Below, in pieces: positions 40,122-47,872 of a stretch of DNA of 64,000 bases; within the stretch, counting starts at the first letter, position 1, and every line of letters starts with the position of its first letter. The notes under the pieces are model-generated. The model was given only the letters and a program-made list of their open reading frames with translations, was not told the DNA's origin and did not search any database. The stretch is from positions 124,001 to 188,000 of the forward strand of contig NZ_BJWH01000005.1 in the NCBI RefSeq assembly GCF_007990265.1, given 5' to 3'. The translations under genes and the position numbers were made by a program. The stretch comes from Cellulomonas terrae (GTDB taxonomy: Bacteria; Actinomycetota; Actinomycetes; Actinomycetales; Cellulomonadaceae).

Positions 40122-40170
40122 CTCGTGTGAAGAGTTCGTCGTGCCCAGCGGAACGAACTCTTCACGCGAG
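40122..40170. repeat. Intergenic inverted repeat with 18-base arms
   Basis: Arms 40122-40139 and 40153-40170 are complementary at 17 of 18 positions, including a 13-base perfect core (GTGAAGAGTTCGT), around a 13-base loop. It lies 26 bases after the amidohydrolase stop and ends 38 bases before the alcohol dehydrogenase start. It could act as a factor-independent terminator, although no T-run follows, or be another dispersed palindrome. Its sequence differs from the pair at 6.2 and 51.4 kb. Confidence 0.65.
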
Positions 40171-40207
40171 CGAGTGTCGCGACGTCGTCGCGGCCGCGTC
40201 AGCGAGG

Positions 40208-41251
40208 ATGAGTGTCGTGCGTGCCGTCGTGATCCCCGAGTTCGGCGTCCTCCCGACCGTCCGCGAGGTCCCGGCACCGACGTGCCCCGACGACGGCGTC
40301 GTCCTGCGGGTGACCGCCACCGGCGTCTGCCGCTCCGACTGGCACGGCTGGCAGGGGCACGACGACGACATCACGCTCCCGCACGTGCCGGGCCACGAGC
40401 TGGCGGGGGTCGTCGTCGAGGTCGGTCCGCTGGTCCGCTCGTGGGGCATCGGCGACGAGGTCACCGTGCCGTTCGTGTGCGCGTGCGGTGCCTGCGCGGC
40501 GTGCCTCGCGGGGGAGCAGCAGGTGTGCGAGCGGCAGCGCCAACCGGGGTTCACCGACGACGGCTCGTTCGCCGAGCTCGTCGCCCTCCACCACGCCGAC
40601 GTCAACCTGGTCCGGCTCCCACCCGGCATGTCCGCGGTGACCGCCGCGGGGCTGGGCTGCCGGTTCGCGACCGCCTACCGGGCCGTCACCGTGCACGGGC
40701 GCGTCGGTGCGGGGGACTGGGTCGCGGTGCACGGCTGCGGGGGCGTCGGGCTGTCGGCGGTGATGGTGGCCGTCGCCGCCGGTGCCCGGGTCGTCGCGGT
40801 CGACGTGTCACCGGTCGCCCGCGACGCAGCACGCGAGATCGGAGCCGCCGTCGTCCTGGACGGCACCGGCGACGTCGCCGAGCAGGTCCACCGGGCGACG
40901 GGCGGCGGTGCGGCCGTCTCGCTCGACACTCTGGGCAGCCGCGCGACCGCGACCGCGTCGATCCTGTCGCTGCGCCGCCGCGGCCGGCACGTGCAGGTGG
41001 GCCTCCTGCTCGGTGCCGACACCGCCCCGCCGCTGCCCATGGGCCGGGTGATCGGGTGGGAGCTCGAGGTCTACGGCAGCCACGGCATGGCCGCCCACGA
41101 GTACCCCGCGATGCTCGCGCGCATCGCGTCCGGCGAGCTCGACCCGTCCCGGCTGGTCGGGCGCACGGTCGGCCTCGACGAGGCACCGGCCGCGCTCGCG
41201 GCCCTGGGCGACGGGTCGGGCGGCCCGGGGATGACGGTCGTCGTCCCCTGA
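40208..41251 (+). CDS. Zinc-dependent alcohol dehydrogenase
   Basis: A 347-residue medium-chain dehydrogenase. The catalytic zinc site is CRSDWHGW plus GHELAGVV, the structural zinc is bound by four Cys in CACGACAACLAGEQQVC, and the Rossmann motif is VHGCGGVGLSAVMVAVAAGA. It should oxidise an alcohol or polyol with NAD(P); the substrate is not known. The ATG at 40208 is used, but the GTG at 40217 has better spacing from the GCGAGG site and may be the real start. Confidence 0.92.
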   Translation: MSVVRAVVIPEFGVLPTVREVPAPTCPDDGVVLRVTATGVCRSDWHGWQGHDDDITLPHVPGHELAGVVVEVGPLVRSWGIGDEVTVPFVCACGACAACLAGEQQVCERQRQPGFTDDGSFAELVALHHADVNLVRLPPGMSAVTAAGLGCRFATAYRAVTVHGRVGAGDWVAVHGCGGVGLSAVMVAVAAGARVVAVDVSPVARDAAREIGAAVVLDGTGDVAEQVHRATGGGAAVSLDTLGSRATATASILSLRRRGRHVQVGLLLGADTAPPLPMGRVIGWELEVYGSHGMAAHEYPAMLARIASGELDPSRLVGRTVGLDEAPAALAALGDGSGGPGMTVVVP

Positions 41252-41260
41252 GACCCGACC

Positions 41261-42208
41261 TCAGGTGACGTCGGCAGGCTCCGTCACGCGCTCGTCCGCC
41301 GCCGCCGCGTCCGCCGACCGCCGCCGCGCCGCCCCCCACTGCGTCAGGCCGACACCGGCGAGCACGATCGCGCCACCCACCGGCTCGTACCAGTGCAGAC
41401 CCTCGTCCAGCACGAGGACGCCCAGCGTCGTCGAGACGAGCGGGATGACGTAGGTGACGCTCGCCGTGACGGTGGCGCCGGCGCCCGCCAGGACGCGCCA
41501 GAACAGCACGTACGCGAGCCCGGTCCCGCCCAGGCCGAGCGCGAGCAGGGCCAGGGCCGGCGCCGGGGCGACCGGTCCGACGAGCGGCGTGGAGACTGCG
41601 AACGGCAGGATCACCAGGGCGCCGACGGCCAGCTGCACGGCCGGCAGGGCGACGTTGGAGAGGCCGGTGCTGGTCAGCCGGCGCCGGCTCCACGCGTTCC
41701 CGAGGCCGTAGCAGAACGTGGCACCGAGCAGCATCAGGCCGCCGACCAGGTCGATGGCGCCGGTGTTCCAGACGCCCAGCAGGACGGCGATGCCGCCGAA
41801 GCCCAGCACCAGCCCGCCGACCTGCACCCGATCGGGCCGCTCGCTGGGCAGCAGGAGCGCGACGAACACGGCGGTGAACAGGGGAGTGGTCGCGTTCACG
41901 AGGCCCGCGAGGACGGACGTCACCCGCTGCTCGGCCAGCGCGAAGAGCACGAACGGGATCGCCGTCATGATCGCGCCGACCATCACGAAGTCGCCGATCC
42001 GGCGGCGCTCGACCCGCACGCGCTCGCGGCGGATCAGCAGGATGACGGCGAGCAGCGCGAACCCGATCGCGATCCGGCCGAACGCCACCTGGGTCGGCGC
42101 GAACGTCTGCAGCGCCAGGGCGATGAACAGGAAGCTGCACCCCCACAGGACCGCGAGCAGCAGGTAGGGGCCGATCCAGCCGCGGGTGGCGGGGGCCGCA
42201 GGAGTCAT
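41261..42208 (-). CDS. EamA/DMT-family transporter
   Basis: A 315-residue drug/metabolite-type transporter with ten hydrophobic segments arranged as two EamA repeats. The N-terminal repeat starts WIGPYLLLAVLWGCSFLFIALAL and the second contains LGGTGLAYVLFWRVL and TASVTYVIPLVSTTLGVLVLDE. Such proteins export amino acids or metabolites. The ATG at 42208 follows GGAT-type weak signals. It is convergent with the alcohol dehydrogenase gene. Confidence 0.9.
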   Translation of the reverse strand: MTPAAPATRGWIGPYLLLAVLWGCSFLFIALALQTFAPTQVAFGRIAIGFALLAVILLIRRERVRVERRRIGDFVMVGAIMTAIPFVLFALAEQRVTSVLAGLVNATTPLFTAVFVALLLPSERPDRVQVGGLVLGFGGIAVLLGVWNTGAIDLVGGLMLLGATFCYGLGNAWSRRRLTSTGLSNVALPAVQLAVGALVILPFAVSTPLVGPVAPAPALALLALGLGGTGLAYVLFWRVLAGAGATVTASVTYVIPLVSTTLGVLVLDEGLHWYEPVGGAIVLAGVGLTQWGAARRRSADAAAADERVTEPADVT

Positions 42209-42381
42209 CCGCGCATCATGCCTCCGACCACCGACACGGACCCCATCCAGCGCCCTCGATCCGGTCGCAACCGCCATGAACCGACGCCAGGGTCGTGAGC
42301 GGGGGATCCTCCGATGGATGGTCGCGCGGAGCCCGACCTCGGGTAGCGGGACCTCCCGGCGCCGCTCGGGTGGCCGGGCCC

Positions 42382-42416
42382 TTGTCCTCATAGGTCGGCA
42401 CGCGATATATATCGCG
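42382..42416 (+). promoter_or_regulatory. padR promoter with a 16-bp perfect palindrome
   Basis: CGCGATATATATCGCG (42401-42416) is a perfect palindrome that ends one base before the padR ATG. Its AT core is placed as a -10 element, with TTGTCC (42382-42387) about 18 bases upstream as a -35. There is no room for a ribosome binding site, so the transcript is probably leaderless. PadR-family operators are palindromes with ATAT-rich cores, so autoregulation is likely. Confidence 0.75.
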
Positions 42417-42417
42417 C

Positions 42418-42765
42418 ATGGCGTTCCGGATGAGCGAGCAGGCGTACTACGTGCTCCTGTCGTTGGCCGAGGAGCCCCGCCACGGCTACGGAGTCGTGCA
42501 GGCGGTCAAGGACCTGTCGGACGACCGCGTCCGGCTCGGCGCGGGCACGCTCTACGGCATCCTCGACCGGCTGGTGGAAGCGGGTTACGCGGAGGCGTCG
42601 GGCGAGGTCGTCGTCGACGGCCGGCTGCGTCGCTACTACCGGCTGACGCGCGACGGGATGGCGGCCCTCGCCGCCGAGACCGCCCGCCTGACGGACCTCG
42701 CCTCGCTCGCGCGGCGCGTGCTCGCGGCCCGCCCGACGACGCGTCCCGCCCTCGGGTCGGCCTGA
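42418..42765 (+). CDS. PadR-family transcriptional regulator
   Basis: A 115-residue PadR (subfamily 1) repressor. The winged helix is seen in YYVLLSLAEEPRHGYGVVQAV and LGAGTLYGILDRLVEAGYAEA, then YYRLTRDGMAALAAE and a short dimerisation helix. It is the first gene of a three-gene run: its stop overlaps the next start by one base (TGATG) and that gene overlaps the third by four. It likely represses the run in response to an envelope or drug signal. Confidence 0.93.
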   Translation: MAFRMSEQAYYVLLSLAEEPRHGYGVVQAVKDLSDDRVRLGAGTLYGILDRLVEAGYAEASGEVVVDGRLRRYYRLTRDGMAALAAETARLTDLASLARRVLAARPTTRPALGSA

Positions 42766-43862
42766 TGCGCAGCCTGGACCGGTCCGCGGCGTTCTGGCTG
42801 CGTGCCTACACACCGGCCTGGCGGGCACGGCGTGCCGACGAGGTCACGGCCGTGCTGGTCGACCTCGCACCCGACGGCGCCCGTAGCCTCGACCTCCGGA
42901 CGGTGCTCGGTCTGCTGCGCGGTGGCGTGGCGACGCGCTGGCGCCAGACCCCGCCGCTGCGCGTCTACCTGCCGTACCGGTTGCTCGACGTCCGTGTGCC
43001 GCCGCAGTACCGGGAGTGGGTGCGTCAGGACATCGCCTCGCCGGGTGCCCTGCGCCGCAACCTGACCGGTCGCCTCTGGCTCTTCGTCCTCCCGCTCTGG
43101 AACGCGCTGGCGTCTGACACCCGTGGCGACACCCTGGCGATGTGGACGGTCCTGACGATCGCACTCACGGCCACCCTGCTGTGCGTCCGCCCGGGCTCCG
43201 TCGTGCGGCGCAGGCTGCAGCGCCATGCCCGCACATCGCCCCCGGTCGTCGGCTCGTGGGTCTGGGTGCGGACGTCCCGCGCACGGGTGGCCGCCGAGCC
43301 GGGTGCCCAGGCGCTGGTGCTCCTGCTGACGGTCGGCGCGGTGGCGTGGTCGACCGCCGCCGTCCTCGCCCCGACGCGCCTCGGATCGGTGCCGTGCGAC
43401 GCCGCCGGTGCGCTGGCGTGCTCGGAGCTCGTCGTCGTCCCGCGGGACCACACCGCGCTGATCACCGCCCCGCTGACGGCTGCCCTGCTCGCGGGCGTCG
43501 GCCTGGCGGTCGCCGTCCGGCGACGCCTTGCCCGGCACCTCGCCGACCGCCCGGAGCAGCCCGCCCGCCAGCTCGTGGGACTCGCGCCGCACGCCGGCCC
43601 GGGCCTCGCCCTGTGGGTCGGGCTCATCCTCGCGGGGGCGACGGCGGAGGCGACGGGGACATGGGCCCTCTCGCTCTCCGCACTCGCGGCACCGGCGTGC
43701 CTGCTGCTCCTGCCCACGGCCGCGGTCCTCTGGCTCCTGGCACGCACGACGCCCGGCTGCGCGTTCGTCGACCTGCGGCACGTGGCCTGGACGGGCCGCC
43801 CCGTCGAGGTCGACCGGTACGACACCGACCTGATCCCTGCTGCCGACCTGGTGAGGCGATGA
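42765..43862 (+). CDS. PadR-linked membrane protein 1 (unknown function)
   Basis: A 365-residue protein with a soluble N-terminal domain of about 100 residues (SAAFWLRAYTPAWRARRADEVTAVLVDLAPDG, then YREWVRQD) and about six hydrophobic segments, with a polar C-terminus ([19 protein letters not shown]). The N-terminal motif is shared with the next gene product and recalls the small helical domains of PadR-associated sensor proteins. I do not recognise a catalytic site. Translation is coupled to padR through a one-base overlap. Confidence 0.75.
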   Translation: MRSLDRSAAFWLRAYTPAWRARRADEVTAVLVDLAPDGARSLDLRTVLGLLRGGVATRWRQTPPLRVYLPYRLLDVRVPPQYREWVRQDIASPGALRRNLTGRLWLFVLPLWNALASDTRGDTLAMWTVLTIALTATLLCVRPGSVVRRRLQRHARTSPPVVGSWVWVRTSRARVAAEPGAQALVLLLTVGAVAWSTAAVLAPTRLGSVPCDAAGALACSELVVVPRDHTALITAPLTAALLAGVGLAVAVRRRLARHLADRPEQPARQLVGLAPHAGPGLALWVGLILAGATAEATGTWALSLSALAAPACLLLLPTAAVLWLLARTTPGCAFVDLRHVAWTGRPVEVDRYDTDLIPAADLVRR

Positions 43863-44968
43863 CCACCGACCCCCGCTTCGAGCGCTCCGCCCGCTTCTGG
43901 CTCCGCGCCTACCCGCGCCGCTGGCGGCTGCGGCGGGCCGACGAGATGGTCGCGCTGCTCGCCGACCTCGCCGCCCCGGGAGCGACGCGCGTCGACGTGC
44001 GGACGGCTGCGGGGCTCGTCCGGTCGGGGTGGGCGACGCGGGCGCGGACCCGGCCGCCGCTGCGGCACGCGCTCGCGTACCGGCTGTTCGACCGTCGCGT
44101 CCCGGCCCGCTACCGCGGGTGGGTCCGTGACGACCTGGAGGGTGCCTCCGCGCCGCTGCGGGTCGTGGGCAGCGTGGTGCTCGTGCTCGTGGCCGTCTCT
44201 GTGCTGCTCCCGCTGGCGACCGGCGACCGGCCGCACGCGCCGTCGTGGTCCGCCGTGGTGGTCGCCCTGGGGATGTCCGTCGGCCTCCTGTCCCGCGGCC
44301 GCCGGCAGCTGCAGAAGCAGTCACGCAAGCACCTCGTGCCCGACGGGGGTGAGGAGGTCACTGCCGACACCCTCCTGTTCGGGTGGGTGATGCGCGACCG
44401 GCTGACCGCACGCGGGACCGCGGGGATCCTGACGGTCGCCGTGGGGGTCGTCGGGCTGGGGGCCGTGGCGGCGTGCCTGGCGGCGCCGACCAGGCTCGCT
44501 GCGGCGGCGTGCGGCGACGCTTGCGTCGGGACCGTCACCGTCGCGCGCTCCGGCATCTCGCCCGCGCTGCTGGTGGCGCTCGCCGGAGCCCTGGCGGTGG
44601 GGGTGCTCGGCTCGCTGCTCGCCCGCCGCCGGCTGCGACGCCTGGTCCCCGTCCGGCCCGCGCAGCACGCCCGGCGCCTCGTCCGGCCGACCCCGCGGCA
44701 CCGCATGCTGCTCGTCACGCTGAGCGGCTGCATCCTCGGTGTCGCCTGGGTGGAGGGCACCGGGCGCGCGGACCTGTTCTTCTCCGTCGGGGTCGCGGCG
44801 GGTGCGCTCCTCGTGCTGCCGGCGCTCCTGGTGGTCTGGCGCACGTCGTGGAGAGGCCCGGCCGACCTGGCCCTCGTCGACGCCCTGCGGATCGCGTTCC
44901 GGGGCCGGCAGTCGCGCGTCGACACCTTCCAGGAGGGCCTCGTCCCCGCCCTCGTCGCCACCGACTGA
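43859..44968 (+). CDS. PadR-linked membrane protein 2, paralogue of the preceding gene product
   Basis: A 369-residue protein built like its neighbour: N-terminal SARFWLRAYPRRWRLRRADEMVALLADLAAPG, YRGWVRDD at about residue 82, six hydrophobic segments and an acidic tail ending in VDTFQEGLVPALVATD. Both also share ADLALVDALR / CAFVDLRHVAW-type segments before the tail. The genes overlap by four bases (ATGA), so the proteins may form a heteromer. Function unknown; not a recognised transporter or enzyme. Confidence 0.75.
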   Translation: MTTDPRFERSARFWLRAYPRRWRLRRADEMVALLADLAAPGATRVDVRTAAGLVRSGWATRARTRPPLRHALAYRLFDRRVPARYRGWVRDDLEGASAPLRVVGSVVLVLVAVSVLLPLATGDRPHAPSWSAVVVALGMSVGLLSRGRRQLQKQSRKHLVPDGGEEVTADTLLFGWVMRDRLTARGTAGILTVAVGVVGLGAVAACLAAPTRLAAAACGDACVGTVTVARSGISPALLVALAGALAVGVLGSLLARRRLRRLVPVRPAQHARRLVRPTPRHRMLLVTLSGCILGVAWVEGTGRADLFFSVGVAAGALLVLPALLVVWRTSWRGPADLALVDALRIAFRGRQSRVDTFQEGLVPALVATD

Positions 44969-44999
44969 GCAGGTGCGCGGGACGCCTCGAACCACTCGC

Positions 45000-45005
45000 T
45001 AGAAT
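45000..45005 (+). promoter_or_regulatory. Possible -10 element for purS-purQ
   Basis: TAGAAT fits a -10 box 43 bases before the purS start; no convincing -35 is visible. It would give a leader of about 37 bases. CTGGAG (45036-45041) ahead of the GTG is the probable ribosome binding site. Confidence 0.4.
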
Positions 45006-45048
45006 CGCCGCGACCCCCCACCGCCGCGCGAACACCTGGAGCCCTTTC

Positions 45049-45303
45049 GTGGGACGAGTCGTCGTCGATGTCATGCCGAAGCCCGAGATCCTCGACCCGC
45101 AGGGCAAGGCCGTCGCCGGCGCCCTGCCGCGGCTCGGGTTCGGGCAGTTCGCGTCCGTCCGTCAGGGCAAGCGGTTCGAGCTCGAGGTCGACGGGCCGGT
45201 GACCGAGGAGATCCTCGCCGCGGCCCGTGAGGCCGGCGAGCACGTGCTGTCCAACCCGGTGATCGAGGACGTGGTCGCGGTCTACGAGGACACCCAGGCA
45301 TGA
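45049..45303 (+). CDS. purS: Phosphoribosylformylglycinamidine synthase subunit PurS
   Basis: An 84-residue PurS, the small structural subunit of the three-part FGAM synthase (PurS-PurQ-PurL). It shows [28 protein letters not shown] and the C-terminal [15 protein letters not shown] typical of the family. It bridges PurQ and PurL in the complex. Its stop overlaps the purQ start by four bases (ATGA). purL is not in this window: the next gene is an acetyltransferase. Confidence 0.95.
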   Translation: MGRVVVDVMPKPEILDPQGKAVAGALPRLGFGQFASVRQGKRFELEVDGPVTEEILAAAREAGEHVLSNPVIEDVVAVYEDTQA

Positions 45304-45995
45304 CGAGGATCGGTGTCGTGACCTTCCCCGGCACGCTCGACGACCGCGACGCAGCCCGCGCGGTCCGCCTCGCGGGCGCCGAGCCGGTCTCCCTCTGGCA
45401 CGGCGACGCGGACCTGCACGGGGTCGACGCGGTCGTCCTGCCCGGCGGCTTCTCCTACGGCGACTACCTGCGTGCGGGTGCCATCAGCCGGTTCGCGCCG
45501 GTCATGGGGGAGATCATCGACGCTGCGCACAAGGGCCTGCCGGTGCTCGGCATCTGCAACGGCTTCCAGGTCCTCACGGAGGCGCACCTGCTGCCGGGCT
45601 CGATGATCAAGAACGACCACCTGCACTTCGTGTGCCGTGAGCAGGTCCTGTCGGTCGACAACGTCGACACGGCCTGGACCCGCGACTACACGGCGGGGGA
45701 GCACATCACGATCCCGCTGAAGAACCAGGACGGCCAGTACGTCGCCGACGAGCACACGCTCGACGAGCTGGAGGGCGAGGGCCGCGTGGTCTTCCGCTAC
45801 CAGGGCTGGAACCCGAACGGGTCCCGCCGCGGCATCGCCGGCATCGCGAACGCGGCGGGCAACGTCGTCGGTCTCATGCCGCACCCCGAGCACGCCGTCG
45901 AGCCGGGCTTCGGTCCGGACGGCGCCCAGGGCCCCCGCACCGGGACGGACGGGCTGCGGTTCTTCACGTCGGTCCTGCACGCGCTCGTCGGCTGA
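45300..45995 (+). CDS. purQ: Phosphoribosylformylglycinamidine synthase subunit PurQ
   Basis: A 231-residue class I glutamine amidotransferase that supplies ammonia to FGAM synthase. The nucleophile is Cys86 in [13 protein letters not shown], and the His-Glu part of the triad is [30 protein letters not shown] opens the fold. It is translationally coupled to purS. Confidence 0.96.
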   Translation: MTRIGVVTFPGTLDDRDAARAVRLAGAEPVSLWHGDADLHGVDAVVLPGGFSYGDYLRAGAISRFAPVMGEIIDAAHKGLPVLGICNGFQVLTEAHLLPGSMIKNDHLHFVCREQVLSVDNVDTAWTRDYTAGEHITIPLKNQDGQYVADEHTLDELEGEGRVVFRYQGWNPNGSRRGIAGIANAAGNVVGLMPHPEHAVEPGFGPDGAQGPRTGTDGLRFFTSVLHALVG

Positions 45996-46002
45996 CCGCC
46001 GG

Positions 46003-46995
46003 ATGAGCGTCGAGCTCGTCGTCGTCGGCTGGGACGACCCGGAGGCTGCGCGGCTGCGGGCCGCCCAGCAGGCCGAGCTCCTCGACCGCTACGGCGAGGA
46101 GGACATCGGTCACGCGATGACCGGCGAGGACATCGTCTCGGTGGTCCTCGTGCGCGTCGACGGCGAGGCGGTCGCGACGGGTGCGCTCCGCTCGCTGGCC
46201 GAGGACCCGGCCTACGACGCGGTCCCGCCGGGCACGGGCGAGGTCAAGCGCATGTACGTGCTCCCCGGGCACCGTGGCCGCGGCTACTCCCGGCTGGTCC
46301 TCGCCGAGCTCGAACGGCTGGCGGTGGTCGAGCACGACTGGCGCCGGCTGATCCTGGAGACGGGTCCGCTGCAGCCGGAGGCCATCGGCCTGTACCTGCG
46401 GGCGGGCTTCCTCCCGATCGAGAACTACGGCGAGTACGTCGGCGTCGCGGACTCGCGCTGCTTCGCCAAGGAGCTCTACCCGACGGCTCGCGAGCCCCGC
46501 ACGGGCGAGCGACCCACGGTCACGCTCACGCGCACGGAGTGGTCGGACCCGGTCGCGGTGGCGCTGCGGTACGCGATGTGGCTCGACATCGAGGTGCGGT
46601 ACCCGGAGATCGCCGCGAGCACGCCGGGGGGGTTCGAGGCCGACGACCCCCAGCAGGGTGTCGGCGCCCTGACCACCGTCATCGCCTGGGTCGACGGCCA
46701 GCCGGTCGGCTGCGCGACCCTGCGCGCCGCGCGGGACGGCTACCCCGCGGGGTCGGCCGAGCTGAAGAAGGTCTGGGTCGACGAGGCCGCGCGCGGGTCC
46801 GGGGCGGCCCGCGCCCTGCTCGCCGCGCTCGAGGACGACGCACGCGAGCGCGGGCTGACCAGCGTGGTCCTGCAGACGGGGATCCGCCAGCCCGAGGCGG
46901 TCACGCTCTACCTGTCGGCGGGCTACCGACCGGTGGTGCCCTTCTTCGACTTCGCGGGCGACTTCCTGTCGCTCTGGATGGCCAAGGACGTCTGA
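46003..46995 (+). CDS. Tandem GNAT acetyltransferase (two domains)
   Basis: A 330-residue protein with two GNAT folds in one chain. The first acetyl-CoA loop is KRMYVLPGHRGRGYSRLVLAELERLA (about residues 82-107) and the second KKVWVDEAARGSGAARALLAALEDDA (about 255-280). Each is followed by an LILETG/VVLQTG strand and a GLYLRAGF/TLYLSAGY helix, as in small-molecule or amino-acid acetylases. Substrate unknown. Its last 73 bases overlap the TfoX-like gene on the other strand. Confidence 0.88.
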   Translation: MSVELVVVGWDDPEAARLRAAQQAELLDRYGEEDIGHAMTGEDIVSVVLVRVDGEAVATGALRSLAEDPAYDAVPPGTGEVKRMYVLPGHRGRGYSRLVLAELERLAVVEHDWRRLILETGPLQPEAIGLYLRAGFLPIENYGEYVGVADSRCFAKELYPTAREPRTGERPTVTLTRTEWSDPVAVALRYAMWLDIEVRYPEIAASTPGGFEADDPQQGVGALTTVIAWVDGQPVGCATLRAARDGYPAGSAELKKVWVDEAARGSGAARALLAALEDDARERGLTSVVLQTGIRQPEAVTLYLSAGYRPVVPFFDFAGDFLSLWMAKDV

Positions 46996-47300
46996 GCGCG
47001 GGTCCGGGCGACCTCGGCGAACCGCATCCACTCGTCCTCCAGCGACGCCGGCAGGGCGACCCAGTCGTAGAAGTACCGGTCGCCGTCGCCGGGCGCCCAC
47101 ACGGTCGCTCCCGGCAGGGCCAGCGCCTCGGCGTGCTCCGCCGTGTCCCGGCCGAGCTTGACCGCGAGCCGGTCCCCGCCGACGTGCGCGGCGAACATCG
47201 TCGACCCGACCTTGAGGATCGGCCGCCCCATCATCTGCGCGTGCGTGGCACCCCGGGCGACCAGGTCGTCGGCCATTGCCTCGTAGTCGCTCCCCGTCAT
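46923..47300 (-). CDS. TfoX N-terminal domain protein
   Basis: A 125-residue protein resembling the TfoX/Sxy N-terminal domain: MMGRPILKVGSTMFAAHVGGDRLAVKLG and later YFYDWVALPASLEDEWMRFAEVA. In proteobacteria TfoX-type proteins influence competence; single-domain actinobacterial forms have no set role. The last 24 residues lie antisense to the end of the acetyltransferase gene, where the sequence loses the family pattern (SDRKSPAKSKKGTTGR), so the tail may be non-essential. Confidence 0.72.
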   Translation of the reverse strand: MTGSDYEAMADDLVARGATHAQMMGRPILKVGSTMFAAHVGGDRLAVKLGRDTAEHAEALALPGATVWAPGDGDRYFYDWVALPASLEDEWMRFAEVARTRAQTSLAIQSDRKSPAKSKKGTTGR

Positions 47301-47389
47301 CCCCCGAGCATGCAGCACCCGTCCGACACGCCTACGGTGGCCGGACCCGCGGTCAGCAGCCCCGCGGGTGCGCAGGTCGAGGAGGACGC

Positions 47390-47872
47390 ATGACGCACGA
47401 CGACGACATCGCCACGGTGGCCGGTCTCATCAAGGACGCGAAGATCGCGATGCTGACGACGGTCGGCGCGGACGGCTCGCTGGTCAGCCGGCCCATGGGG
47501 GTGCAGGACGTCGACTTCGACGGGGACCTCTGGTTCTTCGCGGACGCCGACAGCCACAAGGTGCACGAGATCGAGGCGGGCAGCCCGGCGAACGCGGCCT
47601 TCGCCGACGCGACCGCGTGGGTCTCGGTCTCGGGCCCGGCCGAGGTGGTCCGCGACGTGGCCAAGAACCGCGAGCTGTGGGGCGCGACGGCCGAGGCGTG
47701 GTTCCCCGACGGACCCGAGACCCCCGGCCTGGTGCTCGTCGTGCTGCACGGGCGGACGGCCGAGTACTGGCACGCCAAGGGTGGCCGCCTGACGACGGCG
47801 TTCAGCCTGGTCAAGGCCAAGGTCACCGGTGAGCGCTACGACGGCGGCGAGAACGAGACGGTGCAGCTCTAG
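47390..47872 (+). CDS. Pyridoxamine 5'-phosphate oxidase-fold protein (general stress type)
   Basis: A 160-residue split-barrel protein of the group often named general stress protein 26. The fold is seen in IAMLTTVGADGSLVSRPMGVQDVDFDGDLWFFADADS and VSVSGPAEVVRD. Members bind flavin or F420 and reduce or sense small molecules; the ligand is not known. GGAGG (47381-47385) precedes the ATG at 47390. The stop shares CTAG (47869-47872) with the convergent metZ gene. Confidence 0.87.
   Translation: MTHDDDIATVAGLIKDAKIAMLTTVGADGSLVSRPMGVQDVDFDGDLWFFADADSHKVHEIEAGSPANAAFADATAWVSVSGPAEVVRDVAKNRELWGATAEAWFPDGPETPGLVLVVLHGRTAEYWHAKGGRLTTAFSLVKAKVTGERYDGGENETVQL

Noticed and set aside
40127-40207. N-terminal extension of the alcohol dehydrogenase through the inverted repeat
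   Set aside because: The extra residues match no dehydrogenase N-terminus and the DNA is a palindrome; starts at 40208 or 40217 are preferred.
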